Source: Bradyrhizobium canariense (GTDB lineage Bacteria > Pseudomonadota > Alphaproteobacteria > Rhizobiales > Xanthobacteraceae). Taken from it: 64,000 nt of DNA. Location: contig NZ_LT629750.1 in the NCBI RefSeq assembly GCF_900105125.1, positions 2,728,001 through 2,792,000 on the forward strand. Direction: 5' to 3'. Of the stretch, positions 34,952 to 42,885 are shown piece by piece. Positions within the stretch are counted from its first letter, which is position 1. Each line of letters opens with the position of its first letter. The position numbers were made by a program, and so were the translations under genes. Under the pieces are notes generated by a model, which saw nothing but the letters and a program-made list of their open reading frames with translations, did no database searches and was not told where the DNA came from.

Positions 34952-34970
34952 CGCGATGCGCTCCAGGCTC

Positions 34971-35055
34971 AGATCATGATCCGATTAGATCGGATCATGA
35001 TCTCATCTCTTTATGTTTGAGCGGAAAACCGGTTCCCGGTTTTCCGGATCATGCT
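34971..35055. repeat. Two consecutive perfect palindromes (family F copy 1) between efflux genes
   Basis: AGATCATGATCCGAT (34971-34985) is mirrored perfectly by ATCGGATCATGATCT (34989-35003) around TAG. A second stem GGAAAACCGG (35023-35032) / CCGGTTTTCC (35036-35045) follows. Both use the GATCATG and CCGGTTTTC modules seen at 50371-50417. They fill most of the fusion protein-RND gap. Confidence 0.85.
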
Positions 35056-36248
35056 CAGTAACGCGGCGGATTTGCCGGAATCGGCGGCGGCTGATCAGTT
35101 GAGATCGATACCGCCGCTCCCGATTGCAGCTTGAGCTGGCCCACGGCGACCACCCGGTCACCGGGCTTCACTCCGCTGACGATTTCGGCTCTTCCGTCAA
35201 TCCGGTTGCCGGTACGCACGAAGGTGCGCACGGCGGTCAGGCTGGTCTTGCCGTCATCCCCCGTCTTCTCGGTCAGAACAAAAACGGAGTCGCCATACAG
35301 CGTATAATCGACAGCTGTTTCGGGAACGGTGATGACCGGCAGGTTGTCGGGCAGCACCACCGTCGTGGTCGCGAACATCCCAGGTTTCAGGATGTGATCG
35401 GGATTCTCGATCGTCGCCTGAACATGGATGTTGCGCGTATCAGTTGAGATCTGAGGCTCGATCGCGGTGATTTTTCCTTCGAACGTGCGGCCGGGATAGG
35501 CGTCGACCGCCACGCGCACGGTCTGACCGACCTTGAGTTGCGCGCTCTGCTTCTCCGTCACCGTGAAATTGGCGTAGAGCATCGACAAATCCGTCAACGT
35601 CACGATCTGCGTACCGGCGGTGAGGAACTGGCCGACCTCGACGTGACGAACGCCAAGCTCGCCGTCGAACGGGGCCCGCACCAGCTTTTGCGAGATCAGT
35701 GCCTCGGTTTTGGCGATACCCGCATTGGCCTGGTCATAGGTCGCCTGTGCCTGATCGACGGTTGCCTGCGGACCGAACTGACGCGCCGCAAGCTGCTTGG
35801 CGCGATCCAGCGACAGTTGCGCGACGACGGCCTGCGCCTTGAAGTTCGCGAGATCGCCCTGATCGGGAGCGTCGAACAATTGCACCAGCGGGCTTCCGGA
35901 CTTTACGGTGGAACCTGCGGTAAACATGATATCGATGATGCGCCCGCTGACATCAGAGGTGACGTTCACCTGGTGCACGGCAGCGAGGTCACCGACCGCC
36001 GTCAACAGGTTCGGAATCACTTCGGACTTGGCCTCGGCGATCGCGACCGATGTCGGAGGCGGCTTGTTGCCGGCAAAGAACTGCTTGATCGCGTGGTCGC
36101 GGAAGGCGTTGAAACCGACCAGCGCCCCCACCAGCAACGCGAGCAACAGTCCAACAATGATGAACCAGCGCACCATCCGAACCGGACGCGCACGCGGTTT
36201 TTCGACGATCGGCTTGCCCGCGATATGGGCTTCGGTCGCAATATTCAT
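35055..36248 (-). CDS. RND efflux membrane fusion (periplasmic adaptor) protein
   Basis: 397 residues from the ATG at 36248. One N-terminal membrane anchor (FIIVGLLLALLVGALVGF), then the lipoyl/coiled-coil pattern VTSDVSGRIIDIMFTAGSTV...LVRAPFDGELGVRHVEVG and beta-barrel DAYPGRTFEGKITAIEP typical of HlyD/AcrA adaptors. It links the RND pump to an outer membrane channel. The start lies one base after the TetR stop (TGACATG), so translation may be coupled to the repressor. An in-frame TTG 18 bases earlier overlaps the TetR gene and is less likely. Confidence 0.92.
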   Translation of the reverse strand: MNIATEAHIAGKPIVEKPRARPVRMVRWFIIVGLLLALLVGALVGFNAFRDHAIKQFFAGNKPPPTSVAIAEAKSEVIPNLLTAVGDLAAVHQVNVTSDVSGRIIDIMFTAGSTVKSGSPLVQLFDAPDQGDLANFKAQAVVAQLSLDRAKQLAARQFGPQATVDQAQATYDQANAGIAKTEALISQKLVRAPFDGELGVRHVEVGQFLTAGTQIVTLTDLSMLYANFTVTEKQSAQLKVGQTVRVAVDAYPGRTFEGKITAIEPQISTDTRNIHVQATIENPDHILKPGMFATTTVVLPDNLPVITVPETAVDYTLYGDSVFVLTEKTGDDGKTSLTAVRTFVRTGNRIDGRAEIVSGVKPGDRVVAVGQLKLQSGAAVSISTDQPPPIPANPPRY

Positions 36249-36249
36249 G

Positions 36250-36951
36250 TCATGCACTTTCTGCAATTACCGATTGCCCTGGATCCCGTGACAATTGGCG
36301 ATCCAGATGCGAGACAATCGCGGTTTCGTTGAGCCCAATTCCGCGGAGAATGAATTCACAAAGCTGCCGTTCGAGATCGGCGACATTGCCGTAAGCGAGA
36401 CAGGGGATAACCGGAAGTCTCGTTAACGCCGCCATCAGCACCGTGTGGTGCGCGAACCAGAACAGATTCAGCGGCTCGCTCCCGATACGCGACGCTTCGC
36501 CGGCCGCCACGGCGCGATCCAGCGAGTTAGTAAATATCGGCCCGATCAGATTCCCGACCTTCGCATACAGTATCCTTGCGAATTCGCCATCGTCGAGATG
36601 ACTGGTGGTCATCAGCCGCAGGCGTTGCGCTTCCTCTTCATCCGGCCCATCCGATATTTGCATGAAGTGCCGGACCATGCCTTTGACCAGTTCGACGAGC
36701 GTCCCGGTCGAGGGCTCCTGTCCGAGGAGATGGGCCAGATGTGGATCGGCCTCGCACTCCTCTGCGAGGATTTCGGCGTAGAGCGCCGCTTTGGACGGAA
36801 AATGCTTGAACAGCAGTCCTTCCGAGATCGCGGCGGCCGCCGCGACGCTCTTGGTCGTGGTGCCCGCAAAACCGTTGCGGGCAAAGCAACGCTTGGCTGC
36901 ACCCAGAATGAGTTGCCGCCGCAGGTCGCTGGTCATGCGCAAGGTAGACAT
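36250..36951 (-). CDS. TetR-family repressor of the efflux operon
   Basis: 233 residues from the ATG at 36951. The N-terminal helix-turn-helix AAKRCFARNGFAGTTTKSVA, then AAISEGLLFKHFPSKAALY, is a classic TetR DNA-binding domain; the rest would bind a ligand. It is first in the operon with the fusion protein and RND genes. A GTG 18 bases earlier is possible but falls in the palindrome proposed as operator. No good Shine-Dalgarno precedes any candidate start, so the transcript may be nearly leaderless. Confidence 0.88.
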   Translation of the reverse strand: MSTLRMTSDLRRQLILGAAKRCFARNGFAGTTTKSVAAAAAISEGLLFKHFPSKAALYAEILAEECEADPHLAHLLGQEPSTGTLVELVKGMVRHFMQISDGPDEEEAQRLRLMTTSHLDDGEFARILYAKVGNLIGPIFTNSLDRAVAAGEASRIGSEPLNLFWFAHHTVLMAALTRLPVIPCLAYGNVADLERQLCEFILRGIGLNETAIVSHLDRQLSRDPGQSVIAESA

Positions 36952-36957
36952 AGGCAC

Positions 36958-36973
36958 GTGAGTAATCACTCAC
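36958..36973 (-). promoter_or_regulatory. Candidate TetR operator GTGAGT-N4-ACTCAC
   Basis: A perfect 6-base inverted repeat with a 4-base centre lies 7 bases before the TetR start codon. Size and position suit autorepression of the tetR-fusion protein-RND operon. No second copy was found nearby. Confidence 0.55.
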
Positions 36974-37062
36974 CTTACCAAATGTCAATAATTCATTGCA
37001 ACGCACCACGCACGATGCGGCACCCGCCCGGCCCGAGTTGAAGCAAGCCGATTCTATAAGTC

Positions 37063-37136
37063 TTTGATTTAACACGTTTTCCGCGCGCGAGCCGGTAGCC
37101 GGCCCGCGTCAAGCCCGACGCTTGCTTTCGCTCGAA
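37063..37136. repeat. Degenerate family G repeat
   Basis: TTTGATTTAACACGTTTTC and a later GCTTTCGCTCGAAA resemble TTTGATTTGACGCGTTTTC and CTTCGCTCGAAA at 40753-40802. The middle is diverged. It lies between the TetR promoter region and the 3' end of the TPP enzyme beta gene; the rest of this gap (36974-37163) shows nothing else. Confidence 0.6.
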
Positions 37137-37163
37137 ACCAGGCTTGGGCTGAAAAAGGCTGGG

Positions 37164-37754
37164 CTAGATCGCGTTGAATCCCAGCGCGCCGCGGATGCGA
37201 TTCACGAGAAAGGTGCCGTCGCGATTGGCGAGCACCCGCTCGAGATTGGCGCCATCGATCTTGACGCTGGCAAAGCGCGGCCCGGCGGAAACGTCCTGGA
37301 TTGCAGAGGCAAAGGCCTCGATCTCGGCCATGGTGGCGATCGCCCGGACGTCAGATATGCCGCATGCCTTGGCAGCGCCGACCAGATCAACGGTAGCGGC
37401 GGTGTGGCTCGCCTGTCCGCCGGTCTCGCCGTAGCGCTCGTTGTCGAGCACGACGATCGTGAGATTCTTGGGCTTTTGCAGACCAACGGTCGCGAGACTC
37501 CCGATGCCCATCAGCATCTCGCCGTCGCCTGTGATCACGATCACCGGCAGCTTGGGTTGTGCCAGAGCCACGCCAAGTCCGATCATGACCGCGCCGCCCA
37601 TGGCGCCCCACAGATAGAAGTTGCGATCGTGGTCACCGGCCGCGGCGATATCGTAGGTCGAAGCGCCCAATCCGCCGACCACCACGGCATCCTTGCGCTT
37701 GGCCAGCAGGCTGGAAACAACGCTGCGCCGTTCGAGAAGATTAGCCTTGCTCAT
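37164..37754 (-). CDS. TPP-dependent decarboxylase, beta (PP-domain) subunit
   Basis: 196 residues forming only the thiamine-diphosphate PP domain: GDGEMLMGIGSLATVG, then VLDNERYGETGGQ, is the GDG-N metal/TPP motif. Such a stand-alone domain is found in sulfopyruvate decarboxylase (ComE) and phosphonopyruvate decarboxylase-like enzymes. Its start overlaps the alpha gene stop (ATGA). It should act as an alpha-beta complex decarboxylating a 2-oxo acid with an acidic tail; substrate is not determined. Confidence 0.82.
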   Translation of the reverse strand: MSKANLLERRSVVSSLLAKRKDAVVVGGLGASTYDIAAAGDHDRNFYLWGAMGGAVMIGLGVALAQPKLPVIVITGDGEMLMGIGSLATVGLQKPKNLTIVVLDNERYGETGGQASHTAATVDLVGAAKACGISDVRAIATMAEIEAFASAIQDVSAGPRFASVKIDGANLERVLANRDGTFLVNRIRGALGFNAI

Positions 37755-38302
37755 TTCACGAAAACCTTTGCACCGATCAGACGCTGCGACAGCAAAACGG
37801 CAGTTGGCGTACAGGCGTTATAAGCCTGCCCTGCCCCGGCCTCGACGACCTCGCGTACTTCATCGGGATGTGAGGCCCGCAGCACCTTGATCCCGGATAA
37901 TTCGAACACGGCCTGCGTGCTTGATCCCATCGGCACCTGCCAGGGATTGAATTCGCCCCATTCGCCGCGCATCGTCACCAGCGTCAGGAACGGAAAGCGG
38001 AGCACTTGGGTCAATGACAGCATGTTGATGCAATTGCCGACGCCGCTCGACTGCATCAGCAGCGCGCCGCGCTGGCCGCCGGCCCAGGCCCCGGCCAGCA
38101 GCGCCACGCCCTCTTCTTCCGTGGTCAGCGGCACCGCCCGCATCGAGGGGGTGGCCAGCACGCGCTCGATCAGCTGCGAATGTCCGGCATCCGGCACATA
38201 GGGCACTTGGCGGACGTCGAACCGCTGCAAAATCGTAAAAATATCGTCCGGCCAGGTAGGCAGGGTTTCGGAAGCCGTGTCGGCGCGAGCGTGCATTTTC
38301 AT
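37751..38302 (-). CDS. TPP-dependent decarboxylase, alpha (PYR-domain) subunit
   Basis: 183 residues from the ATG at 38302; an ATG six bases later (38296) is equally plausible by Shine-Dalgarno spacing. It is a PYR domain with the conserved Glu that activates thiamine in TTEEEGVALLAG, as in ComD-like sulfopyruvate decarboxylase alpha. NINMLSL-like and GEWGEFNPWQVPMG segments fit that family. It is divergent from a P450 gene across about 106 bases, so the two may share control. Confidence 0.8.
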   Translation of the reverse strand: MKMHARADTASETLPTWPDDIFTILQRFDVRQVPYVPDAGHSQLIERVLATPSMRAVPLTTEEEGVALLAGAWAGGQRGALLMQSSGVGNCINMLSLTQVLRFPFLTLVTMRGEWGEFNPWQVPMGSSTQAVFELSGIKVLRASHPDEVREVVEAGAGQAYNACTPTAVLLSQRLIGAKVFVK

Positions 38303-38408
38303 TTCCAGTCGGTTGACGAGACTGTATTTCGGTGCGGGACTGTAGACGGCGCCGCGGTTTCGGAAAGAGCGAAAACGGCATATCGGCCCGCATAAAGAGT
38401 ATGGCAGC

Positions 38409-39629
38409 ATGAATACAAATGCGACAGAACTCGCGGCCAGTTTCGACCTCGAGAAACTGACCCCGGCGTTCTATGCCGACCCCTATCCGACCTATCGTGC
38501 ACTGCGGGAGCATGAACCGGTCAAACGGCTGCCGAACGGCTCCTATTTTCTGACGCGCTATGACGACCTGGTCAGCGCCTACAAAAGCACGAAACTCTTC
38601 AGTTCCGACAAGAGGAAGGAGTTCGCGCCGAAATACGGCGATTCGCTGCTCTATGAACACCACACCACCAGCCTCGTTTTCAACGATCCGCCCGCGCACA
38701 CCCGCGTGCGCCGGCTGATCATGGGCGCGCTGTCGCCCCGCGCGATCGCGGAGATGGAGCCCTATCTGATCGCGCTGGTGGATCGGCTGCTCGATGCCCT
38801 CGCTGCGAAAGGCAATGTCGAACTGATCGCCGATTTTGCATCCGCGATCCCCGTTGAAGTGATCGGCAATCTGCTTGATGTGCCCCACGAAGAGCGCGAG
38901 CCATTGCGCGACTGGTCGCTGGCGATCCTGGGCGCGCTGGAGCCGGTGATCGGGCCTGACGCTTTTGCGCGCGGCAACAACGCCGTGAAGGATTTTCTCG
39001 CCTATCTGGAAATCCTGGTCGAGCGGCGACGGGCCGAACCGGGCAATCCGGAACGCGACGTGTTGACGCGGCTCATTCAGGGTGAAGACAATGGCGAGCG
39101 GCTGACCTCAAAGGAATTGCTGCATAACTGCATCTTCCTGCTCAATGCCGGACATGAGACCACCACCAACCTGATCGGCAACGGATTGGTGGCGCTATCG
39201 GGCCATCCCGCGCAGAAGCAGCGGCTGATCGAAAATCCTGATTTGATCAAAACCGCGGTCGAGGAAATCCTGAGGTTCGAAAGCTCGAACCAGCTCGGCA
39301 ATCGCATGACGACCGAACCGGTCGAACTTGGCGGCGTCGCGCTACCCGCGGGGACGCCGATAACGCTGTGCATCGGCGCCGCCAATCGCGATCCCGCGCA
39401 ATTCGCAGACCCCGAGGGGCTCGATATCGGCCGCACGCCGAACCGGCATCTGGCCTTTGCCACCGGCCCGCACCAATGCGCCGGGATGGCGCTGGCGCGG
39501 CTGGAAGGCGCCATCGCGATCTCACGATTTTTAGCGCGCTTTCCCGGCTATGCGCTGAATGGCGCACCGGTTCGGGGTGGGCGCGTTCGCTTTCGCGGAT
39601 TTTTGAGCGTGCCGTGCGAGGTCCGCTAG
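38409..39629 (+). CDS. Cytochrome P450 (soluble, class I bacterial type)
   Basis: 406 residues. I-helix AGHETT at 247-252, ExxR at 286-289 and heme ligand Cys357 in FATGPHQCAG give a complete P450. VFNDPPAHTRVRRLIMGALSP is typical of bacterial CYP families. It needs separate ferredoxin and reductase partners, none adjacent. It is divergent from the TPP decarboxylase genes and followed 96 bases later by an ABC binding protein gene. Substrate unknown. Confidence 0.92.
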   Translation: MNTNATELAASFDLEKLTPAFYADPYPTYRALREHEPVKRLPNGSYFLTRYDDLVSAYKSTKLFSSDKRKEFAPKYGDSLLYEHHTTSLVFNDPPAHTRVRRLIMGALSPRAIAEMEPYLIALVDRLLDALAAKGNVELIADFASAIPVEVIGNLLDVPHEEREPLRDWSLAILGALEPVIGPDAFARGNNAVKDFLAYLEILVERRRAEPGNPERDVLTRLIQGEDNGERLTSKELLHNCIFLLNAGHETTTNLIGNGLVALSGHPAQKQRLIENPDLIKTAVEEILRFESSNQLGNRMTTEPVELGGVALPAGTPITLCIGAANRDPAQFADPEGLDIGRTPNRHLAFATGPHQCAGMALARLEGAIAISRFLARFPGYALNGAPVRGGRVRFRGFLSVPCEVR

Positions 39630-39725
39630 GGTGCAAAAGCGATCCCTTCCACGATCAACTGCCTTTACGCGTGAACCCGTGCTATTGCAGTCCTCGAAAC
39701 GCCCAATGGCTGAAGGGATTCCAGT

Positions 39726-40709
39726 ATGAAGCGGCGTGAGTTCATGGCCATGCTTGGCGGCGCGGCGTTGGCGTACCCTCGGGCCGCTTTCACGCAAACG
39801 CCGGGCAAGACCTACCACCTCGGCACGCTCCACCCGGTGGCGCCGATGACCGAGGCCAGCCCATTCGGAAAGATTATCATCAAGACGCTGGCGCAGCACG
39901 GTTACATACTCGGACAAAACCTGACTTACGACGCCCGCAGTTCGATGGGCGATAACGCAAAAATTCCAGGAGTGCTGCAGGAATTGAAAGCCAGCGGCAC
40001 TGATGCCATCCTGGTCGTCGGCTTTCCGTCCGCGCTGGCCGCAAAGCCGCTCGGTGTTCCAATCATCGGGGCGACCGGCCTCGGCGATCCCGTCGAGACC
40101 AAGCTGATCGACAGCCTGGCCCATCCCGGTGGCAACATCACCGGCATTTCGGACGTGGCGGCCGCGCTCACGACCAAGCGTCTGTCGTTGCTGAAGGAAC
40201 TGTCGCCGAAACTTCGGAAGGTGGCGATGCTCTGGAACAAGGATGATCTGGGCATGACGCTACGCTACCAGGCCTCAGCGAGTGTTGCCGAGTCCATTGG
40301 AATTTCGGTGCAGGCGGTCGGCGTCCGCGAGCCGGATGATTTCAACGAGGCGTTTGAGGTCATGAACAACGATAGGCCGGATGCCATCCTGATGGTCGCC
40401 GACGCGCTGACCAATCTCAATCGCAAGCGCGTATTTGAATTCGCCGTCGCCAAGAAATTGCCGGCGATCTATGAATACGACTTCATCGTTCGGGACGGCG
40501 GTCTGATGTCCTACGGACCCGATTTAACGGAGTCGTTCGAGCGTGCATCGGCGCTGGTTGCCCGCGTCTTCCAGGGCGCAAAGCCGGCTGACCTGCCGTT
40601 CGAGCAGCCGACCCTGTATCCGTTTGCGCTCAATCTGAAAACCGCCAAGAGCATCGGCATCGAGATTCCGCCGACATTGCTGGCGCTTGCCGACGAAGTG
40701 ATCGAGTGA
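39726..40709 (+). CDS. ABC_sub_bind (PF04392-like) substrate-binding protein
   Basis: 327 residues. The N-terminus MKRREFMAMLGGAALAYPRA has the twin-Arg-like start common in this rhizobial family, then the typical YHLGTLHP, VGFPSALAAK, GDPVETKLIDSLAHPGGNITGIS pattern of tryptophan/tyrosine-type binding proteins. No permease or ATPase gene accompanies it, so it is an orphan. It ends just before a family G repeat shared with the convergent epimerase gene. Confidence 0.85.
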   Translation: MKRREFMAMLGGAALAYPRAAFTQTPGKTYHLGTLHPVAPMTEASPFGKIIIKTLAQHGYILGQNLTYDARSSMGDNAKIPGVLQELKASGTDAILVVGFPSALAAKPLGVPIIGATGLGDPVETKLIDSLAHPGGNITGISDVAAALTTKRLSLLKELSPKLRKVAMLWNKDDLGMTLRYQASASVAESIGISVQAVGVREPDDFNEAFEVMNNDRPDAILMVADALTNLNRKRVFEFAVAKKLPAIYEYDFIVRDGGLMSYGPDLTESFERASALVARVFQGAKPADLPFEQPTLYPFALNLKTAKSIGIEIPPTLLALADEVIE

Positions 40710-40715
40710 GCGCCT

Positions 40716-40812
40716 TTTCGGTTCTGATTGAATCAGAACCGAGGCTCTAACCTTTGATTTGACGCGTTTTCTTCACGCGAACCGGTATCCACTTCGCTCG
40801 AAAACGCTCTAA
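40716..40812. repeat. Family G repeat between convergent genes
   Basis: GGTTCTGATT (40720-40729) and AATCAGAACC (40731-40740) form a perfect 10-base palindrome with a one-base centre, followed by TTTGATTTGACGCGTTTTC and CGAACCGGTATCCACTTCG. A degenerate relative lies at 37063-37136. It fills the whole gap between the stops at 40709 and 40816. Confidence 0.85.
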
Positions 40813-40815
40813 ACT

Positions 40816-41679
40816 CTAAACCACCGACCGGTGCCGCCCGATGCAGGTCTGCAAGACCTCATCCATCGGCCTGGCCCACCAGTCGTTGGAGAAAATCTCG
40901 ATCTCGGAGTAACCGGCGAAGCCCTGCGCTTCGACTGCGCGGCGTGCCGATTTGATATCGATCACGCCGTCGCCCATCATGCCGCGGTCGTTGAGAATAT
41001 CCTTGGTCGGCACCAGCCAGTCGCAGACGTGGAACGCCAGCAACCGCTCCTTGCCGGCGCGAGCGATCTGCGGCAACAGCTCCGGATCCCACCAGATGTG
41101 ATAGACGTCGAGCGCGACCCCCAATGCCCCGGTGCGTTGCGGATCCAGCCGGTCGCAAATATCGAGCGCTTGCCTGGTCGTATTCACACAGGCCCGGTCG
41201 GCGGCATAGGCCGGATGCAGCGGCTCGATCGCCAGCGGCATGTTGGCCTGTTTTGCGTAGTCCAACATCTCGGCGATGGCATCGTCGACCTGCGCGCGGG
41301 CGGCCACGATATCCTTTGAAGCATCGCTTCCCGGCCGCGAATATTGCGGCAACCCGCCAACCACGAGCACGATGCAGGGCGCGCCGAGCGCCTTGGCCTC
41401 ATCGATCGCACGACGGTTATCATCGCGCACCTCGGAGCGACGTGCGGCATCTGAGGTAAACATCCCGCCACGGCAATAGCCCGACAGTTCGAGCCCGGCA
41501 TCGCGCACCACGCGGGCCGCGCGGTCGAGGCCGATAGCTGCCACCTGGTCGCGCCAGGGATCGATGGCACGGATGCCGTGCCGCGCACAGGCGTCGATGA
41601 TCTGCGCAAGATCGCCCTGCTTGCGGACCGTCGCCGTATTCAGCGACAGCCAGCGATGATCAGAAGAGAAATCCCGCAT
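40816..41679 (-). CDS. Sugar phosphate isomerase/epimerase-like TIM-barrel protein
   Basis: 287 residues of the xylose isomerase-like (AP endonuclease 2) fold. Metal-binding positions are suggested by LAIEPLHP, GVALDVYHIWWDPE, FHVCDWLVP and YSEIEIFSNDWW. Members interconvert keto/aldo sugars or inosose-type compounds. Its start overlaps the upstream DUF993 stop (TGATG), so it is the last gene of the catabolic operon and translationally coupled. The reaction is not identifiable from sequence. Confidence 0.85.
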   Translation of the reverse strand: MRDFSSDHRWLSLNTATVRKQGDLAQIIDACARHGIRAIDPWRDQVAAIGLDRAARVVRDAGLELSGYCRGGMFTSDAARRSEVRDDNRRAIDEAKALGAPCIVLVVGGLPQYSRPGSDASKDIVAARAQVDDAIAEMLDYAKQANMPLAIEPLHPAYAADRACVNTTRQALDICDRLDPQRTGALGVALDVYHIWWDPELLPQIARAGKERLLAFHVCDWLVPTKDILNDRGMMGDGVIDIKSARRAVEAQGFAGYSEIEIFSNDWWARPMDEVLQTCIGRHRSVV

Positions 41680-42872
41680 CAGCTTTCGATGCCACGTAGC
41701 GCAAGGACCGCCTGCATCCGTCGCGTCGCCAATTCAGGATTGGCGAGAAGTCCCGCTTTGTCCGCAAGACGGAACAGTTCAGCCAGATGCAGCGTCGAGC
41801 GCGCGCTCTCCTGCCCGCCGACCATGGTGAAATGATCCTGATGGCCGTTGAGATAAGCCATGAACACCACGCCGGTCTTGTAGAACCGGGTCGGCGCCTT
41901 GAAGATATGGCGCGACAGCGGCACGGTCCGCTCGAGCACGTCGCGGAAACCGGCCTCGTCGCCCGCCGCCAGCCGCGACAGCGCGTAGGATGCTGCCGGC
42001 GCGATGGCGTCGAAGATGCCCAGCAACGCATGCGAGAAGCCTTGCGCATCGCCGGCGATCAGTTCGGCATAGTTGAAATCGTCACCGGTATACATCTTGA
42101 CGTTCTCATCGAGCCGGCGGCGCATATCGATCTCACGCTGCTTGTCGAGCAGCGAGACCTTGACGCCGTCCACCTTGGCGGCATTCGCGTTGATGATGCC
42201 GACGGCGGTATCCATGGCTTCATCCAGGTTCGATGTCCCCCAGTAATTCGCCAATGCCGAGTCGAACATGTCGCCGAGCCAATGGATAATCACGGGCTGC
42301 GCCACCTGCGACAACACGCGGTTGTAGACCTTGGCGTAATCATCGGCATTGCGGCCAAGCTTTGCCAGCGCCCGCGACGCCATCAGGATGATCCTGCCGC
42401 CGGCCTTTTCGACCGCCGCGATCTGTTCCTCATAGGCCCGGATCACGTCGTCGACGCTCTTGGCATCTTCCACCGCGAGATGATCGGTGCCCGCGCCGGA
42501 AAATACCAGCGCATTGCCCCTTGCCTTGGCTGCCGCGACCGAACGCCTGATCAACTCCAGCGAGGTTGGCCAGTCCAATCCCATGCCGCGCTGAGCGGTG
42601 TCCATCGCCTCGGCCACGCCGAGACCGAGGTCCCAGATATGCTCGCGAAAGGCGATCGTCCGGTCCCAGTCGACGGCGGCTGTCAGCCACGGGTCGGCGT
42701 CGGCAAGCGGATCCGCCACCACATGCGCCGCAGAGAACGCCACGCGATTGAGCGTGCCCTGCAGTTTTGAAGGAAACGTCCGCGACGCCGCGAGGCGATA
42801 GGTCTCGATTCCACGATCGGCGGTCGGCAATTTCAGCTGATACGACGAGACAGGCAAAACCGGTTTGTTCAT
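41679..42872 (-). CDS. DUF993 family protein, dihydrodipicolinate synthase-like
   Basis: 397 residues from the ATG at 42872 (GAGGGAA about 9 bases upstream). The family shares the TIM-barrel of DHDPS/N-acetylneuraminate lyase. Lys238 in VDGVKVSLLD is the candidate Schiff-base residue and NALVFSGAGTDHL the phosphate/substrate loop. If so, it would be an aldolase or lyase acting on a 2-oxo acid. It lies between Gfo/Idh/MocA and epimerase genes in a tight operon. I know of no biochemical assignment for the family. Confidence 0.8.
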   Translation of the reverse strand: MNKPVLPVSSYQLKLPTADRGIETYRLAASRTFPSKLQGTLNRVAFSAAHVVADPLADADPWLTAAVDWDRTIAFREHIWDLGLGVAEAMDTAQRGMGLDWPTSLELIRRSVAAAKARGNALVFSGAGTDHLAVEDAKSVDDVIRAYEEQIAAVEKAGGRIILMASRALAKLGRNADDYAKVYNRVLSQVAQPVIIHWLGDMFDSALANYWGTSNLDEAMDTAVGIINANAAKVDGVKVSLLDKQREIDMRRRLDENVKMYTGDDFNYAELIAGDAQGFSHALLGIFDAIAPAASYALSRLAAGDEAGFRDVLERTVPLSRHIFKAPTRFYKTGVVFMAYLNGHQDHFTMVGGQESARSTLHLAELFRLADKAGLLANPELATRRMQAVLALRGIES

Positions 42873-42885
42873 GGTCGTGATTCCC

